Source: an uncultured Hyphomonadaceae bacterium (GTDB lineage: Bacteria > Pseudomonadota > Alphaproteobacteria > Caulobacterales > Hyphomonadaceae). From it: DNA of 15,410 bases. The stretch lies in assembly GCA_937873805.1 (NCBI GenBank), contig CALMWO010000073.1, positions 1 through 15,410 on the forward strand, in the 5' to 3' direction. A program made the translations under genes and the position numbers. This document shows, one piece after another, positions 1-5,706 of this stretch. Position 1 is the first letter of the stretch. Every line of letters starts with the position of its first letter. The notes beneath the pieces are model-generated. The model did not search any database. It saw only the letters and a program-made list of their open reading frames with translations, and had not been told where the DNA came from.

Positions 1-388
1 GCGCACCTTCTCCGACCAGGTCGGTCTCGGATGGAGCGTCAGCTTTCGGCTTGCCGCGCGCGAGGATCTCGACATCGCCAAGGCCGGTCACCACGAACTC
101 GATGGAGTAGCGGGTCTGGCCACGCTCATCTTCCCAGGAGCCGGGACGGATCTGTCCGACAAGGCGGAGGCGGGTGCCGACCTGAACGGCTTTCTCGATC
201 AGTGCGACCTTTGCAGGCGCGAAGACGGCAACCCGATGCCAGTAGGTTTTTTCATTCCAGTCGCCAGATTCGGCCTTCCAGCGTTCGGACGTTGCGAGGG
301 AAACGATGGCGAGGTGTCTGTCGCCTTTGAGCGGCTTGATCTCGAGCTTGCCGACATTGCCGATGAGTTCGAAGGACGCGCGGTCCAT
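1..388 (-). CDS. ssb: Single-stranded DNA-binding protein, 3' end outside the window
   Basis: The reading frame stays open from an ATG at 388 to the left edge, giving 129 residues. It begins MDRASFELIGNVGKLE and has the OB-fold pattern of SSB: an opening beta strand ending GNVGKLE, a central TYWHRVAVF strand, then LRLVGQIRPGSWEDE and a strand ending in VVTGLGDVEIL. SSB proteins bind ssDNA during replication, repair and conjugation. A strong ribosome site AAGGAAG lies 6 nt upstream of the ATG, which fixes the start. The short N-terminus and the surrounding insertion sequences suggest a plasmid- or integrative-element-type ssb rather than the main chromosomal copy; that is inference. The acidic C-terminal tail that would confirm a complete SSB is outside the window. 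Confidence 0.85.
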   Translation of the reverse strand, partial: MDRASFELIGNVGKLEIKPLKGDRHLAIVSLATSERWKAESGDWNEKTYWHRVAVFAPAKVALIEKAVQVGTRLRLVGQIRPGSWEDERGQTRYSIEFVVTGLGDVEILARGKPKADAPSETDLVGEGA

Positions 389-545
389 GATGATCTTCCT
401 TGTGATCCCGCGGGATCAGCCCCGCCGGGGTCGCGTTTGCGACGCCCCTCAGGAGCGGCCGGAAAGCAAGCGTAGCGGTGACCGCGCAAGGGGTTGGTGC
501 GGCCTGCAGGACCGAAGGTCCGAAGCCTCGGCCCCTTGAGCGGTC
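389..545 (-). promoter_or_regulatory. Structured 5' leader of ssb with several inverted repeats
   Basis: There is no convincing gene here. Read on the minus strand towards ssb, inverted repeats come in this order. First, a 7-bp stem pairs 532-538 with 487-493 and encloses a 5-bp hairpin GGACC/GGTCC (509-521). Second, a long stem pairs 428-434 with 439-447, with one bulged base. Third, a CCCC/GGGG hairpin (420-430) shares bases with the previous stem, so the two are mutually exclusive. Last comes a perfect 16-bp palindrome at 403-418, directly before the ribosome site. The layout fits a cis-acting RNA leader or an operator region controlling ssb. No known riboswitch family was recognised. Confidence 0.5.
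403..418. repeat. Perfect 16-bp palindrome TGATCCCGCGGGATCA next to the ssb ribosome site
   Basis: The sequence equals its own reverse complement over all 16 bases and ends one base from the AAGGAAG ribosome site of ssb. It could be a dimeric repressor operator or, in RNA, a tight hairpin that affects ribosome access. The symmetry is seen; the function is inferred. Confidence 0.65.
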
Positions 546-678
546 ATGCGACGGACGCTTGATGGGCGTGACAAGCAAACGTGTCCCTGACCGGTGCATG
601 CACGACGGGCGAGGTTAGATCGTCATGGCCTGGAAGCTGTCGGCGGACTTACGGCAAGGATAGCGACCAACACCGTAG
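546..678. other. Intergenic stretch between the ssb leader and the IS110 remnant
   Basis: No supported gene. Short open frames occur on both strands but resemble no family and lack ribosome sites. A 10-bp palindrome GTGCATGCAC lies at 594-603. The left end of the IS110 element, including any bridge-RNA region, is not recognisable here. The element therefore seems truncated or degraded on this side. Confidence 0.4.
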
Positions 679-1089
679 ATCGCGCCGGCAAATTGCCGCG
701 TCGATTTTTGTCATATCAGTCTCTCGGCGCTCCGATCGAACGAGAGACGATGGCCTGTTCAAACGCTGGTATTCGGCAATCGACAGGCCCTGCCCCGCGA
801 CCGCCCGTGTCTGTCGCTTTACAATCAAAACGGCGTCACAGCTATCCCACGAGGGCTTGAGCGCGCCCTGCTCATCGCCAAACAGATCCTCGATGGTGAA
901 GCGCTAGAGATACCCGAGGAAGCGGCCAAGGCCGTCCTGATGCTGTCGCAGCAAGCATTCGACACGCACAGCAGGATCCAGGGCATTGATCGTGACTTGC
1001 AGCGCTGGCATTGCAGCAATGGGCTGTCGCGGCGGCTTGCGACCATCCCCGGCATTGGACCGATCGGGGCCTCTGCCCTCGCAGCCTCA
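679..1089 (+). pseudogene. IS110-family transposase, interrupted 5' portion
   Basis: The frame is open from 679 to a stop at 1102-1104, but only the part from about 820 is recognisably IS110. It contains NGVTAIPRGLE, then a coiled linker (EIPEEAAKAVLML, then RIQGIDRDLQRWH), then the conserved RRLATIPGIGPIGASALAAS that opens the C-terminal transposase domain. The N-terminal RuvC-like DEDD domain is missing, so this copy was 5'-truncated or decayed as well as interrupted. After TCA at 1087-1089 the sequence passes into the end of an IS630 element; the gene resumes at 2253. The segment is inactive as it stands. Confidence 0.75.
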
Positions 1090-1118
1090 TACCAGCCGTC
1101 TTAAATTCTGACTCGGGG
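1090..1118 (+). repeat. IS630 left terminal inverted repeat
   Basis: It begins TACCAGCCGTCTTAAAT and matches the reverse complement of the right end over about 29 positions. The first nine bases are identical, and AAAT, TGAC and CGG blocks are shared further in. Confidence 0.75.
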
Positions 1119-1179
1119 GGATTCCCGGGTCGAGGCGAGCGTGATTCCTTCGAGCGATTGAGTCGCATGGAGGGAGGCG

Positions 1180-1743
1180 ATGGCGGTTGCGATCGAGCGG
1201 GACGAGTTGTCGGCCGGGGAGTTGCGAGCGGCGGCGCGGCGGTCGAAGGACGTGGCTCAGGCTCGGCGTCTGTTGGCGCTCGCGCTGGTGCTGGAAGGGG
1301 CGTCGCGGACCGAGGCGGCTGCGGCGGCGGGGATGGACCGCCAGACGCTGCGCGATTGGGTTCACCGCTACAATGAGGAAGGGCTCGAGGGCTTGAGCGA
1401 CCGGCAGCGGCCGGGCCGGCCCTCGCGGTTGAGCGAGGAGCAGAAGGCCGAGCTGGCCGAACTCGTCGAGGAGGGTCCTGATGTCGCCGTCACCGGCATG
1501 GTGCGCTGGCGTTGTGTCGATCTTCAGGGTGAGATCAAGGTGCGCTTTGGCGTCGACCTCTCTGAGCGCCAGGTCGAACGGGTCTTGAAGCAGCTCGACT
1601 TCACGCGGCTGTCGGTGCGCCCGCGCCACCCCAAAGCCGACGAAGCCGCGCAAGAGGCGTTTAAAAAAGTTCCCGGCCCTCGTGAAGGCGGCGCTGCCAG
1701 CCGAAGCCCAAGACAAGCCGCTGGAGATCTGGTTCCAGGATGA
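1180..1743 (+). CDS. IS630-family transposase, N-terminal frame (DNA-binding part)
   Basis: The protein starts at ATG 1180 with MAVAIERDELSAGEL. It has a helix-turn-helix region (RTEAAAAAGMDRQTLRDWVHRY) and the typical GLSDRQRPGRPSRLS linker, then a second winged-helix-like part ending PRHPKADEAAQEAFKK. A purine-rich GGAGGGAGGCG lies just upstream of the ATG. After the six-A run at 1663-1668 this frame leaves the family sequence, and its last residues (VPGPREGG onward) are out-of-frame. The meaningful product ends near residue 163 and continues in the next frame from about 1667. Either this is a mutated copy or expression needs a +1 (or -2) shift. Confidence 0.8.
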   Translation: MAVAIERDELSAGELRAAARRSKDVAQARRLLALALVLEGASRTEAAAAAGMDRQTLRDWVHRYNEEGLEGLSDRQRPGRPSRLSEEQKAELAELVEEGPDVAVTGMVRWRCVDLQGEIKVRFGVDLSERQVERVLKQLDFTRLSVRPRHPKADEAAQEAFKKVPGPREGGAASRSPRQAAGDLVPG

Positions 1744-2236
1744 AGCGCGCATCGGCCAGAAGGGAACACTGACGCGCATCTGGGCCAAGCGCGGCTCGCG
1801 GCCGCGGGCCCGGCGCGACACCCGCTATGAATGGGCCTATCTGTTCGGCGCGGTCTGTCCTGAACGCGGCGTCGGCGCCGCCCTGGTGCTGCCTCAGGTC
1901 AACGCCGAGGCCATGAACCTGCATCTTGAGGAAATCGGCCGCAGCATCGCTCCCGACGCCCACGCCGCCTTGGTGATCGACGGGGCCGGCTGGCACTCCC
2001 CGACCGCCATACGTCCGCCGAACAATGTCACGCTCATCTACCTGCCGCCCTACGCGCCCGAGTTGAACCCGGTCGAAAACGTCTGGGAGTTCCTGCGCGC
2101 CAACAATCTCGCGCTGCGAATCTACGAGACCTACGACGCCATCGTCGATGCTTGCTGCACCGCCTGGAACAGTCTCATCGCAACGCCGGCCCGCCTCACC
2201 TCCATCACACAGCGCAAGTGGGCGACCGCGTCATGA
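1682..2236 (+). CDS. IS630-family transposase, C-terminal frame (DDE catalytic part)
   Basis: All three catalytic acidic residues are visible: D in WFQDEARIG (codon 1739), D in ALVIDGAGWH (codon 1979) and E in LNPVENVWEF (codon 2075), together with the LPPYAPELNP signature. The catalytic core is therefore complete. The listed start is a GTG with no convincing ribosome site; the family sequence continues upstream to about 1667, so this frame is most likely reached from the upstream one. The stop codon (2234-2236) lies inside the right inverted repeat. Confidence 0.8.
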   Translation: MKAALPAEAQDKPLEIWFQDEARIGQKGTLTRIWAKRGSRPRARRDTRYEWAYLFGAVCPERGVGAALVLPQVNAEAMNLHLEEIGRSIAPDAHAALVIDGAGWHSPTAIRPPNNVTLIYLPPYAPELNPVENVWEFLRANNLALRIYETYDAIVDACCTAWNSLIATPARLTSITQRKWATAS

Positions 2237-2252
2237 TTTGTGGCGGCTGGTA
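2224..2252 (-). repeat. IS630 right terminal inverted repeat
   Basis: Read on the minus strand from 2252 it begins TACCAGCCGCCACAAAT, matching the left end. It contains the transposase stop codon. Confidence 0.75.
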
Positions 2253-2567
2253 TCAGTCACCGATCCCGGTCAGTTCCGCTCGGGTCGCGAGTTCGCCGCC
2301 TGGCTTGGCCTCACCCTGCGTCAGAACTCCAGCGGAGGCAGAGAACGTCTCGGGCGCATCACCAAGATGGGAGATCGCTACTTACGCAAATTGTTGTTCG
2401 TCGGCATGATGTCGCTTGTCCGGTACGCCAAAAACAAGCTTAAGAGCGTCGATCCGCGCCTGGTTGATCTCCTTGCACGCAAACCAGCTCGACAGGCTGC
2501 AACCGCGCACGCCAACAAGACCGCCCGCATCGTCTGGGCTGTCATTCACCCAGAAGGCGACATTTGA
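2253..2567 (+). pseudogene. IS110-family transposase, 3' portion
   Basis: Codons from TCA 2253 read S-VTDPGQFRSGREFAAWLGLT, then RQNSSGGRERLGRITKMGDRYLRKLL and end ARIVWAVIHPEGDI at a TGA. This is the conserved C-terminal domain of IS110/IS116/IS902 transposases, including the Ser-containing SSGG segment associated with the serine active site of this family. It continues the 5' portion at 679-1089 in frame after removal of the IS630. An open frame extends back into IS630 (to 2148), but that part is only IS DNA read out of phase. It is not expected to be functional. Confidence 0.85.
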
Positions 2568-2593
2568 AGAGCTTGCGTTTATCTGCCGGCCTG

Positions 2594-2617
2594 CTCTAGC
2601 ATCGATACATGCTAGAG
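2594..2617. repeat. Perfect 9-bp inverted repeat downstream of the IS110 gene
   Basis: Arms CTCTAGCAT and ATGCTAGAG enclose a 6-nt loop. No T-run follows on either strand, so a simple intrinsic terminator is unlikely. It lies 27 bp after the IS110 stop and 121 bp before the GNAT start. It may belong to the IS110 right end, to the target site, or to control of the acetyltransferase gene. Confidence 0.55.
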
Positions 2618-2738
2618 ATTGCGAGAATCCGCTGATCGTCTCGAACTCACGGGACGCATAGCCGCAACTGTCCGCGACTGCGTTGAGCGCAGTACCATGA
2701 TCGGTCGCGTAGTTTGGTTCTTTGATAGGTTCTTCAAT

Positions 2739-3230
2739 ATGCAGATTAGACAGGAGCGTCCTTCGGACGCTGCGATCATCCGTTTCATTACAGAGTCGGC
2801 CTTCAAGGGTTTGCCTCACAGCGATCAAACGGAGAGCAAGATCATTGACGCGTTGAGGGCTGCTGGGGCGTTGACCATTTCGCTGATTGCGATTCAGGGA
2901 GGTGAAGTAATCGGCCACGTAGCGTTCTCACCCGTCGCAATCAACGGAAAAATCGACGACTGGTATGGCCTAGGACCTCTGTCAGTCAGGCCAGAGCATC
3001 AGAAGAAGGGCGTCGGCCAGGCTCTTGCCCGCGACGGCCTTCACAGGCTCATGTCGATGAAGGCAGCTGGTTGCGTTGTCTATGGCAACCCGAGGTACTA
3101 TGGTCGCTTTGGATTTGAGAGCGATACAGAACTCTACTATGGCAACGTGCTGTCCGGATATCTTCAGCGCGTAGTTTTCAGCGGCCCTACACCGAGAGGC
3201 GAAGTCACCTACCTGTCCGTCATCAGATAA
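2739..3230 (+). CDS. GNAT-family N-acetyltransferase (YhbS-like)
   Basis: The 163-residue protein starts MQIRQERPSDAAIIRFIT, the usual GNAT opening. The acetyl-CoA-binding motif A is clear (LGPLSVRPEHQKKGVGQAL), followed by a late NPRYYGRFGFE motif and a PRGEVTYLSVIR ending, as in small COG3153/YhbS-type enzymes. Such enzymes move an acetyl group from acetyl-CoA to an amine; the substrate cannot be told. The ATG at 2739 is chosen because the motif spacing matches the family. The frame is open back to 2619, but that extension (with an ATG at 2697) has no family likeness. The ribosome site is weak. The stop TAA (3228-3230) ends two bases before the IS3 element, so the last residues may have been altered by that insertion. 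Confidence 0.82.
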   Translation: MQIRQERPSDAAIIRFITESAFKGLPHSDQTESKIIDALRAAGALTISLIAIQGGEVIGHVAFSPVAINGKIDDWYGLGPLSVRPEHQKKGVGQALARDGLHRLMSMKAAGCVVYGNPRYYGRFGFESDTELYYGNVLSGYLQRVVFSGPTPRGEVTYLSVIR

Positions 3231-3232
3231 TT

Positions 3233-3274
3233 TGAGACCTGTGGCTGCCTGATGTTCAGGAGGTTCGGCTCATC
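3233..3274 (+). repeat. IS3 terminal inverted repeat next to orfB
   Basis: It begins TGAGACCTGTGGCTGCC and ends GGCTCATC. It is an imperfect match to the opposite end at 4655-4698: the terminal six bases and the last eight are identical. Confidence 0.65.
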
Positions 3275-3283
3275 TGGTTTGAG

Positions 3284-4264
3284 TTAAGCAGCGGCTCTGG
3301 CGTGCTGCAAGCGCCGTAGTTTCATTGTCTTCCTTTTCGTCTTCTCACGTTCAAGCAGGATGGTGTGGCCGCGCCCGGTGTAGACGTCGGCGGGCGTCAG
3401 GTTGTTCAGGCTCTCGTGGTAGCGCTGATGATTGTAGTGGCCGACGAACGCGGCGATGTGCGCTTCGAGGTCGCCGGGCAGGAAGTAGTTCTCAAGCAGG
3501 ATGCGGTTCTTGAGCGTTTGATGCCAGCGTTCGATCTTGCCCTGGGTCTGGGGATGATAGGGCGCACCGCGCGTGTGCGGCATGCCCTTGTCTTCCAGAT
3601 ACTCAGCCAGATCACCCGAGATGTAGCAGGGACCATTGTCAGACAAGAGCCGCGGACGATGCACAACATTGGCGTGGTCGAGTCCGGTTTCTTCGAGCGC
3701 CAGGTTCAGCGTATCCTGAACGTCAGTCGCCGCCATGCCGGTGCAGAGCTTCCAGGCGATGATGTATCGCGAGAAGTCGTCCAGGATGGTCGAGAGATAG
3801 AACCATCCCCAGCCGATCACTTTCAAGTACGTGAAGTCAGTCTGCCAGAGCTGGTTCGGCGCAGTTGTCTTGTCGGTAAACTCATCGGCGGCTTTCATGA
3901 CGATGAACGCCGGACTGGTGATGAGGTCATGCGATCGCAGAAGCCTGTAAACACTGGCCTCTGAGACGAAGTAGCAGCGTTCATCCGTGAACGTGACCGC
4001 AAGCTCTCGCGGGCTGAGCTCCGGCCGCGCCAGCGCCATTTCCAGCATGTCCCGGCGCACGTGATCGGGGATGCGGTTCCAGATGCGCCCCGGATGGGAC
4101 GTGCGGTCTTCCAGGCCGACTTCGCCGAAGCGACGATAAAGGTCGTACCAACGATAGAAGGTCGGGCGAGAGACCCCAAGCTGCGCCAGCGTGCGTTTGA
4201 CCGGCAGGCTCGATTGCTCGACGAGCCGGATGATCTCCAGTTTTTCGGATGCGGGATATCTCAT
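3284..4264 (-). CDS. IS3-family transposase OrfB (DDE integrase-type)
   Basis: The protein has 326 residues. The N-terminal part carries a helix-turn-helix (residues 8-40, VKRTLAQLGVSRPTFYRWY). The rve integrase core follows, with D143 in WQTDFTYLKV, D209 in LLSDNGPCY and E245 in GKIERWHQ; D209 to E245 has the standard D(35)E spacing. The ATG at 4264 overlaps the orfA stop as ATGA. The frame is also open upstream of this ATG to the A7G run in orfA, so the active form is probably an OrfAB fusion made by -1 frameshifting, with free OrfB as a second product. All catalytic residues are present. Confidence 0.9.
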   Translation of the reverse strand: MRYPASEKLEIIRLVEQSSLPVKRTLAQLGVSRPTFYRWYDLYRRFGEVGLEDRTSHPGRIWNRIPDHVRRDMLEMALARPELSPRELAVTFTDERCYFVSEASVYRLLRSHDLITSPAFIVMKAADEFTDKTTAPNQLWQTDFTYLKVIGWGWFYLSTILDDFSRYIIAWKLCTGMAATDVQDTLNLALEETGLDHANVVHRPRLLSDNGPCYISGDLAEYLEDKGMPHTRGAPYHPQTQGKIERWHQTLKNRILLENYFLPGDLEAHIAAFVGHYNHQRYHESLNNLTPADVYTGRGHTILLEREKTKRKTMKLRRLQHARAAA

Positions 4265-4632
4265 TCTGGGTCGCCCCCATCCGCGATCATGCTTTTTTTG
4301 AGCAGGCGGTTCTCCAGAAGGGTCTCGGCGAGCACCTCCTTCAGGTCGCGAGCTTCACGCTTCAAGCTGACGACTTCGCCGGGCGTAGCCTGACGCGCCG
4401 TGTCCCCCGACAAGCGCTTCTTGCCGGCCTCCAGGAAGTCCTTCGACCAGTTGTAATAGAGGCTCTCGGCAATCCCTTCGCGCCGACAAAGCTCGGAGAT
4501 CGAACTCTCTCCGCGCAGGCCGTCGAGCACGATCCGGATCTTCTCTTCAGCCGAAAACTTGCACCGCGTCTGGCGCTTGATCTCTTTGACGTGCCTGTCG
4601 GCCGATCCGTTCGGCCCAGTTCTCTGTCTCAT
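4261..4632 (-). CDS. IS3-family transposase OrfA
   Basis: This 123-residue protein has a helix-turn-helix of the HTH_Tnp_1 type (KFSAEEKIRIVLDGLRGE through ISELCRREGIAESLYYNW) and a C-terminal leucine-zipper-like helix (VVSLKREARDLKEVLAETL). OrfA binds the element's ends and regulates transposition. ATG 4632 is preferred over a TTG at 4647 because AAGGGA lies 6 nt upstream of it. The gene ends in an ATGA overlap with orfB. Confidence 0.88.
   Translation of the reverse strand: MRQRTGPNGSADRHVKEIKRQTRCKFSAEEKIRIVLDGLRGESSISELCRREGIAESLYYNWSKDFLEAGKKRLSGDTARQATPGEVVSLKREARDLKEVLAETLLENRLLKKSMIADGGDPE
4292..4299 (-). promoter_or_regulatory. A7G slippery site for -1 frameshifting between orfA and orfB
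   Basis: On the coding strand orfA reads CTC AAA AAA AGC. A slip back by one base at the seven-A run gives AAG CAT GAT CGC and continues without a stop into the orfB frame just before its ATG. This is the arrangement known for programmed -1 frameshifting in the IS3 family. Confidence 0.7.
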
Positions 4633-4654
4633 CGCGTATCCCTTCAAGGATTAC

Positions 4655-4698
4655 GATGAGCCAAAACACTCCTTTAGCAAAACGCCGCTGTTGTCTCA
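4655..4698 (-). repeat. IS3 terminal inverted repeat next to orfA
   Basis: Read on the minus strand from 4698 it begins TGAGACAACAGCGGCG and ends GGCTCATC, pairing with the end at 3233-3274. It lies only 6 bp from the GTG assigned to the TMEM175 gene. Confidence 0.65.
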
Positions 4699-4704
4699 AA
4701 GGCC

Positions 4705-5298
4705 GTGACGGGGAACACTGCCTTCAGCGATGGGGTCATCGCTATCATCATCACGATCATGGTGCTTGAACTGCGTGCGCCCCAGGGTCACGAGCTACCA
4801 GACCTGGCCGCCGCGACGCCGACCTTTTTGAGCTACGCGCTAAGTTTCATCTACGTCGCGCTCTATTGGCTCAATCACCATCACCTCTTGTATGCGGCGG
4901 AGCGTGTGAATGGCGCGATCCTGTGGGCCAACATCGTCCTCTTGTTTTTTCTTTCGCTCATGCCGTTCTCGACGGCGTGGCTTGGCGACACACATGGGGC
5001 GCGCTGGCCGACCATTGTCTATGGGGCTTCGCTGCTGGCGCCGGCGATCGCGTATTACGTCTTGCAGAGCCTCTTGATCAATGCGCATGGACGAGACCAC
5101 GCGCTGAAGCGCGCTGTTGGGGGCGATGCTAAGGGAATCGTGTCCTTGCTCATCTACGTCGTCGGCCTCGCCACTGCCGCGCTCGCCGATCCTCTCTGGG
5201 CGCAGGCGTGCTTTGCCTTCGTCGCCTTGCTCTGGGTTGTTCCCGACCAGCGCATCGAACGTGAACTTTCCAAGCAGATTGCGCCGGACACGAACTAG
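4705..5298 (+). CDS. TMEM175-family potassium channel (DUF1211), start region probably lost to IS3
   Basis: The 197-residue membrane protein carries the TMEM175 hallmark FSDG at residues 7-10, followed by a pore-type first helix (VIAIIITIMVLEL). The family motif NHHHLL and the segment ending FLSLMPFSTAWLG follow. About six hydrophobic segments can be placed (near 7-24, 38-58, 70-92, 104-124, 145-163 and 165-181), matching the six-helix subunit of bacterial TMEM175 channels, which conduct K+ in the inner membrane. The GTG start is uncertain: family members usually have several residues before FSDG starting with ATG, and the IS3 end lies six bases upstream. AAAGG, partly IS sequence, could serve as a poor ribosome site. 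Transcription, if any, must come from the IS. Confidence 0.82.
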   Translation: MTGNTAFSDGVIAIIITIMVLELRAPQGHELPDLAAATPTFLSYALSFIYVALYWLNHHHLLYAAERVNGAILWANIVLLFFLSLMPFSTAWLGDTHGARWPTIVYGASLLAPAIAYYVLQSLLINAHGRDHALKRAVGGDAKGIVSLLIYVVGLATAALADPLWAQACFAFVALLWVVPDQRIERELSKQIAPDTN

Positions 5299-5311
5299 CG
5301 CTGAACGCTAG
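5295..5311. repeat. Short hairpin overlapping the stop codon of the channel gene
   Basis: CTAGCG and CGCTAG arms (6 bp) enclose a 5-nt loop and include the TAG stop. A C-rich, not T-rich, stretch follows, so it is at best a weak terminator. Confidence 0.35.
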
Positions 5312-5421
5312 CCCCACCCGAGGCTCTTTCGCCCAGGTGATCATCTCCGGTACAGCAGCATGCCGCCCCCCCGCGAACGACACAAATTCCATAAAACTTC
5401 ACGCAGCGAGACCACCCGCGG

Positions 5422-5450
5422 TTGACACTCTTCGCTTAAAGTCATGCTTC
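5422..5450 (+). promoter_or_regulatory. Possible promoter with perfect -35 TTGACA
   Basis: TTGACA lies at 5422-5427. At 16-18 bp spacing only a poor -10 is present (CATGCT/ATGCTT region). It lies about 280 bp upstream of bcsA and would transcribe the small frame at 5477-5614 and then the bcs genes. Promoters in alphaproteobacteria often have a good -35 and a weak -10, so it is worth listing, but it is not secure. Confidence 0.3.
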
Positions 5451-5614
5451 GTCACAGCAACCAATCACAGATACGCATGTCCAGGCTTGCTCTCAAGAAC
5501 GCTGCTACGGATCTGGCGAACCTCGCCAAGATCTGCGGCTGCGTGGTCGTTTGCGTTTCCTGTCTCGGCATATTTCGCGCCGCCGCCAGTGGCGCGCTCA
5601 TAGTGCTTTATTGA
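5444..5614 (+). CDS. Possible small Cys-rich membrane peptide upstream of bcsA
   Basis: A 56-codon frame (or 45 codons from the ATG at 5477, beginning MSRLALKNAATDLANLAKIC) lies in the otherwise empty gap before bcsA. The middle is hydrophobic with four Cys (CGCVVVCVSC), followed by a second hydrophobic end (SGALIVLY). That would suit a small membrane peptide. There is no good ribosome site, no family was recognised and chance is not excluded. If the TTGACA at 5422 is a real promoter, only the 5477 start would be inside its transcript. The remaining parts of the 5299-5706 gap show no gene. Confidence 0.25.
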   Translation: MLRHSNQSQIRMSRLALKNAATDLANLAKICGCVVVCVSCLGIFRAAASGALIVLY

Positions 5615-5676
5615 TCCTTACTGACGCGCTGTAAATTCATCGATTGATTACGCTTGGTCGCTAGCGTGGTCCTGCG

Positions 5677-5706
5677 GTCGCGTGATCGCGGTGAAATTTT
5701 CGCGAC
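5677..5706 (+). promoter_or_regulatory. Inverted repeat abutting the bcsA start codon
   Basis: GTCGCG at 5677-5682 pairs with CGCGAC at 5701-5706, the six bases directly before the bcsA ATG. The 18-nt loop holds the only candidate ribosome site (GCGGTGA). In the mRNA it could present or mask that site; in DNA it could be an operator. Function is inferred. Confidence 0.35.

Larger units (their letters stand above)
1090..2252 (+). mobile_element. IS630-family insertion sequence inside an IS110 transposase gene
   Basis: The element of about 1.16 kb is bounded by imperfect inverted repeats starting TACCAGCCG at both ends. It carries a two-frame IS630 transposase. The flanks are TCA on both sides (1087-1089 and 2253-2255). 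Removing the element plus one TCA rejoins the IS110 frame as ...LAAS-VTDPGQF.... If the usual IS630 rule (duplication of TA) is applied instead, the element would be 1092-2250 and the pre-insertion gene would carry five extra bases, breaking the IS110 frame. Confidence 0.85.
3233..4698 (-). mobile_element. IS3-family insertion sequence
   Basis: The element of about 1.47 kb carries overlapping orfA and orfB on the minus strand. The ends are imperfect inverted repeats starting TGAGAC, extendable to TTTGAGAC. They share an internal AGGAG and a GGCTCATC block at 3267-3274 and 4655-4662. The flanking bases (ATT before, AAG after) do not form the 3-4 bp target duplication normal for IS3. This suggests loss or rearrangement of one flank since insertion. 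It lies between the GNAT gene and the TMEM175 gene. Confidence 0.85.

Noticed and set aside
1087..1821. 244-codon minus-strand open frame opposite the IS630 transposase
   Set aside because: It is the antisense of a high-GC coding region; the plus strand has clear IS630 motifs while this frame is Arg/Pro-rich with no family likeness.
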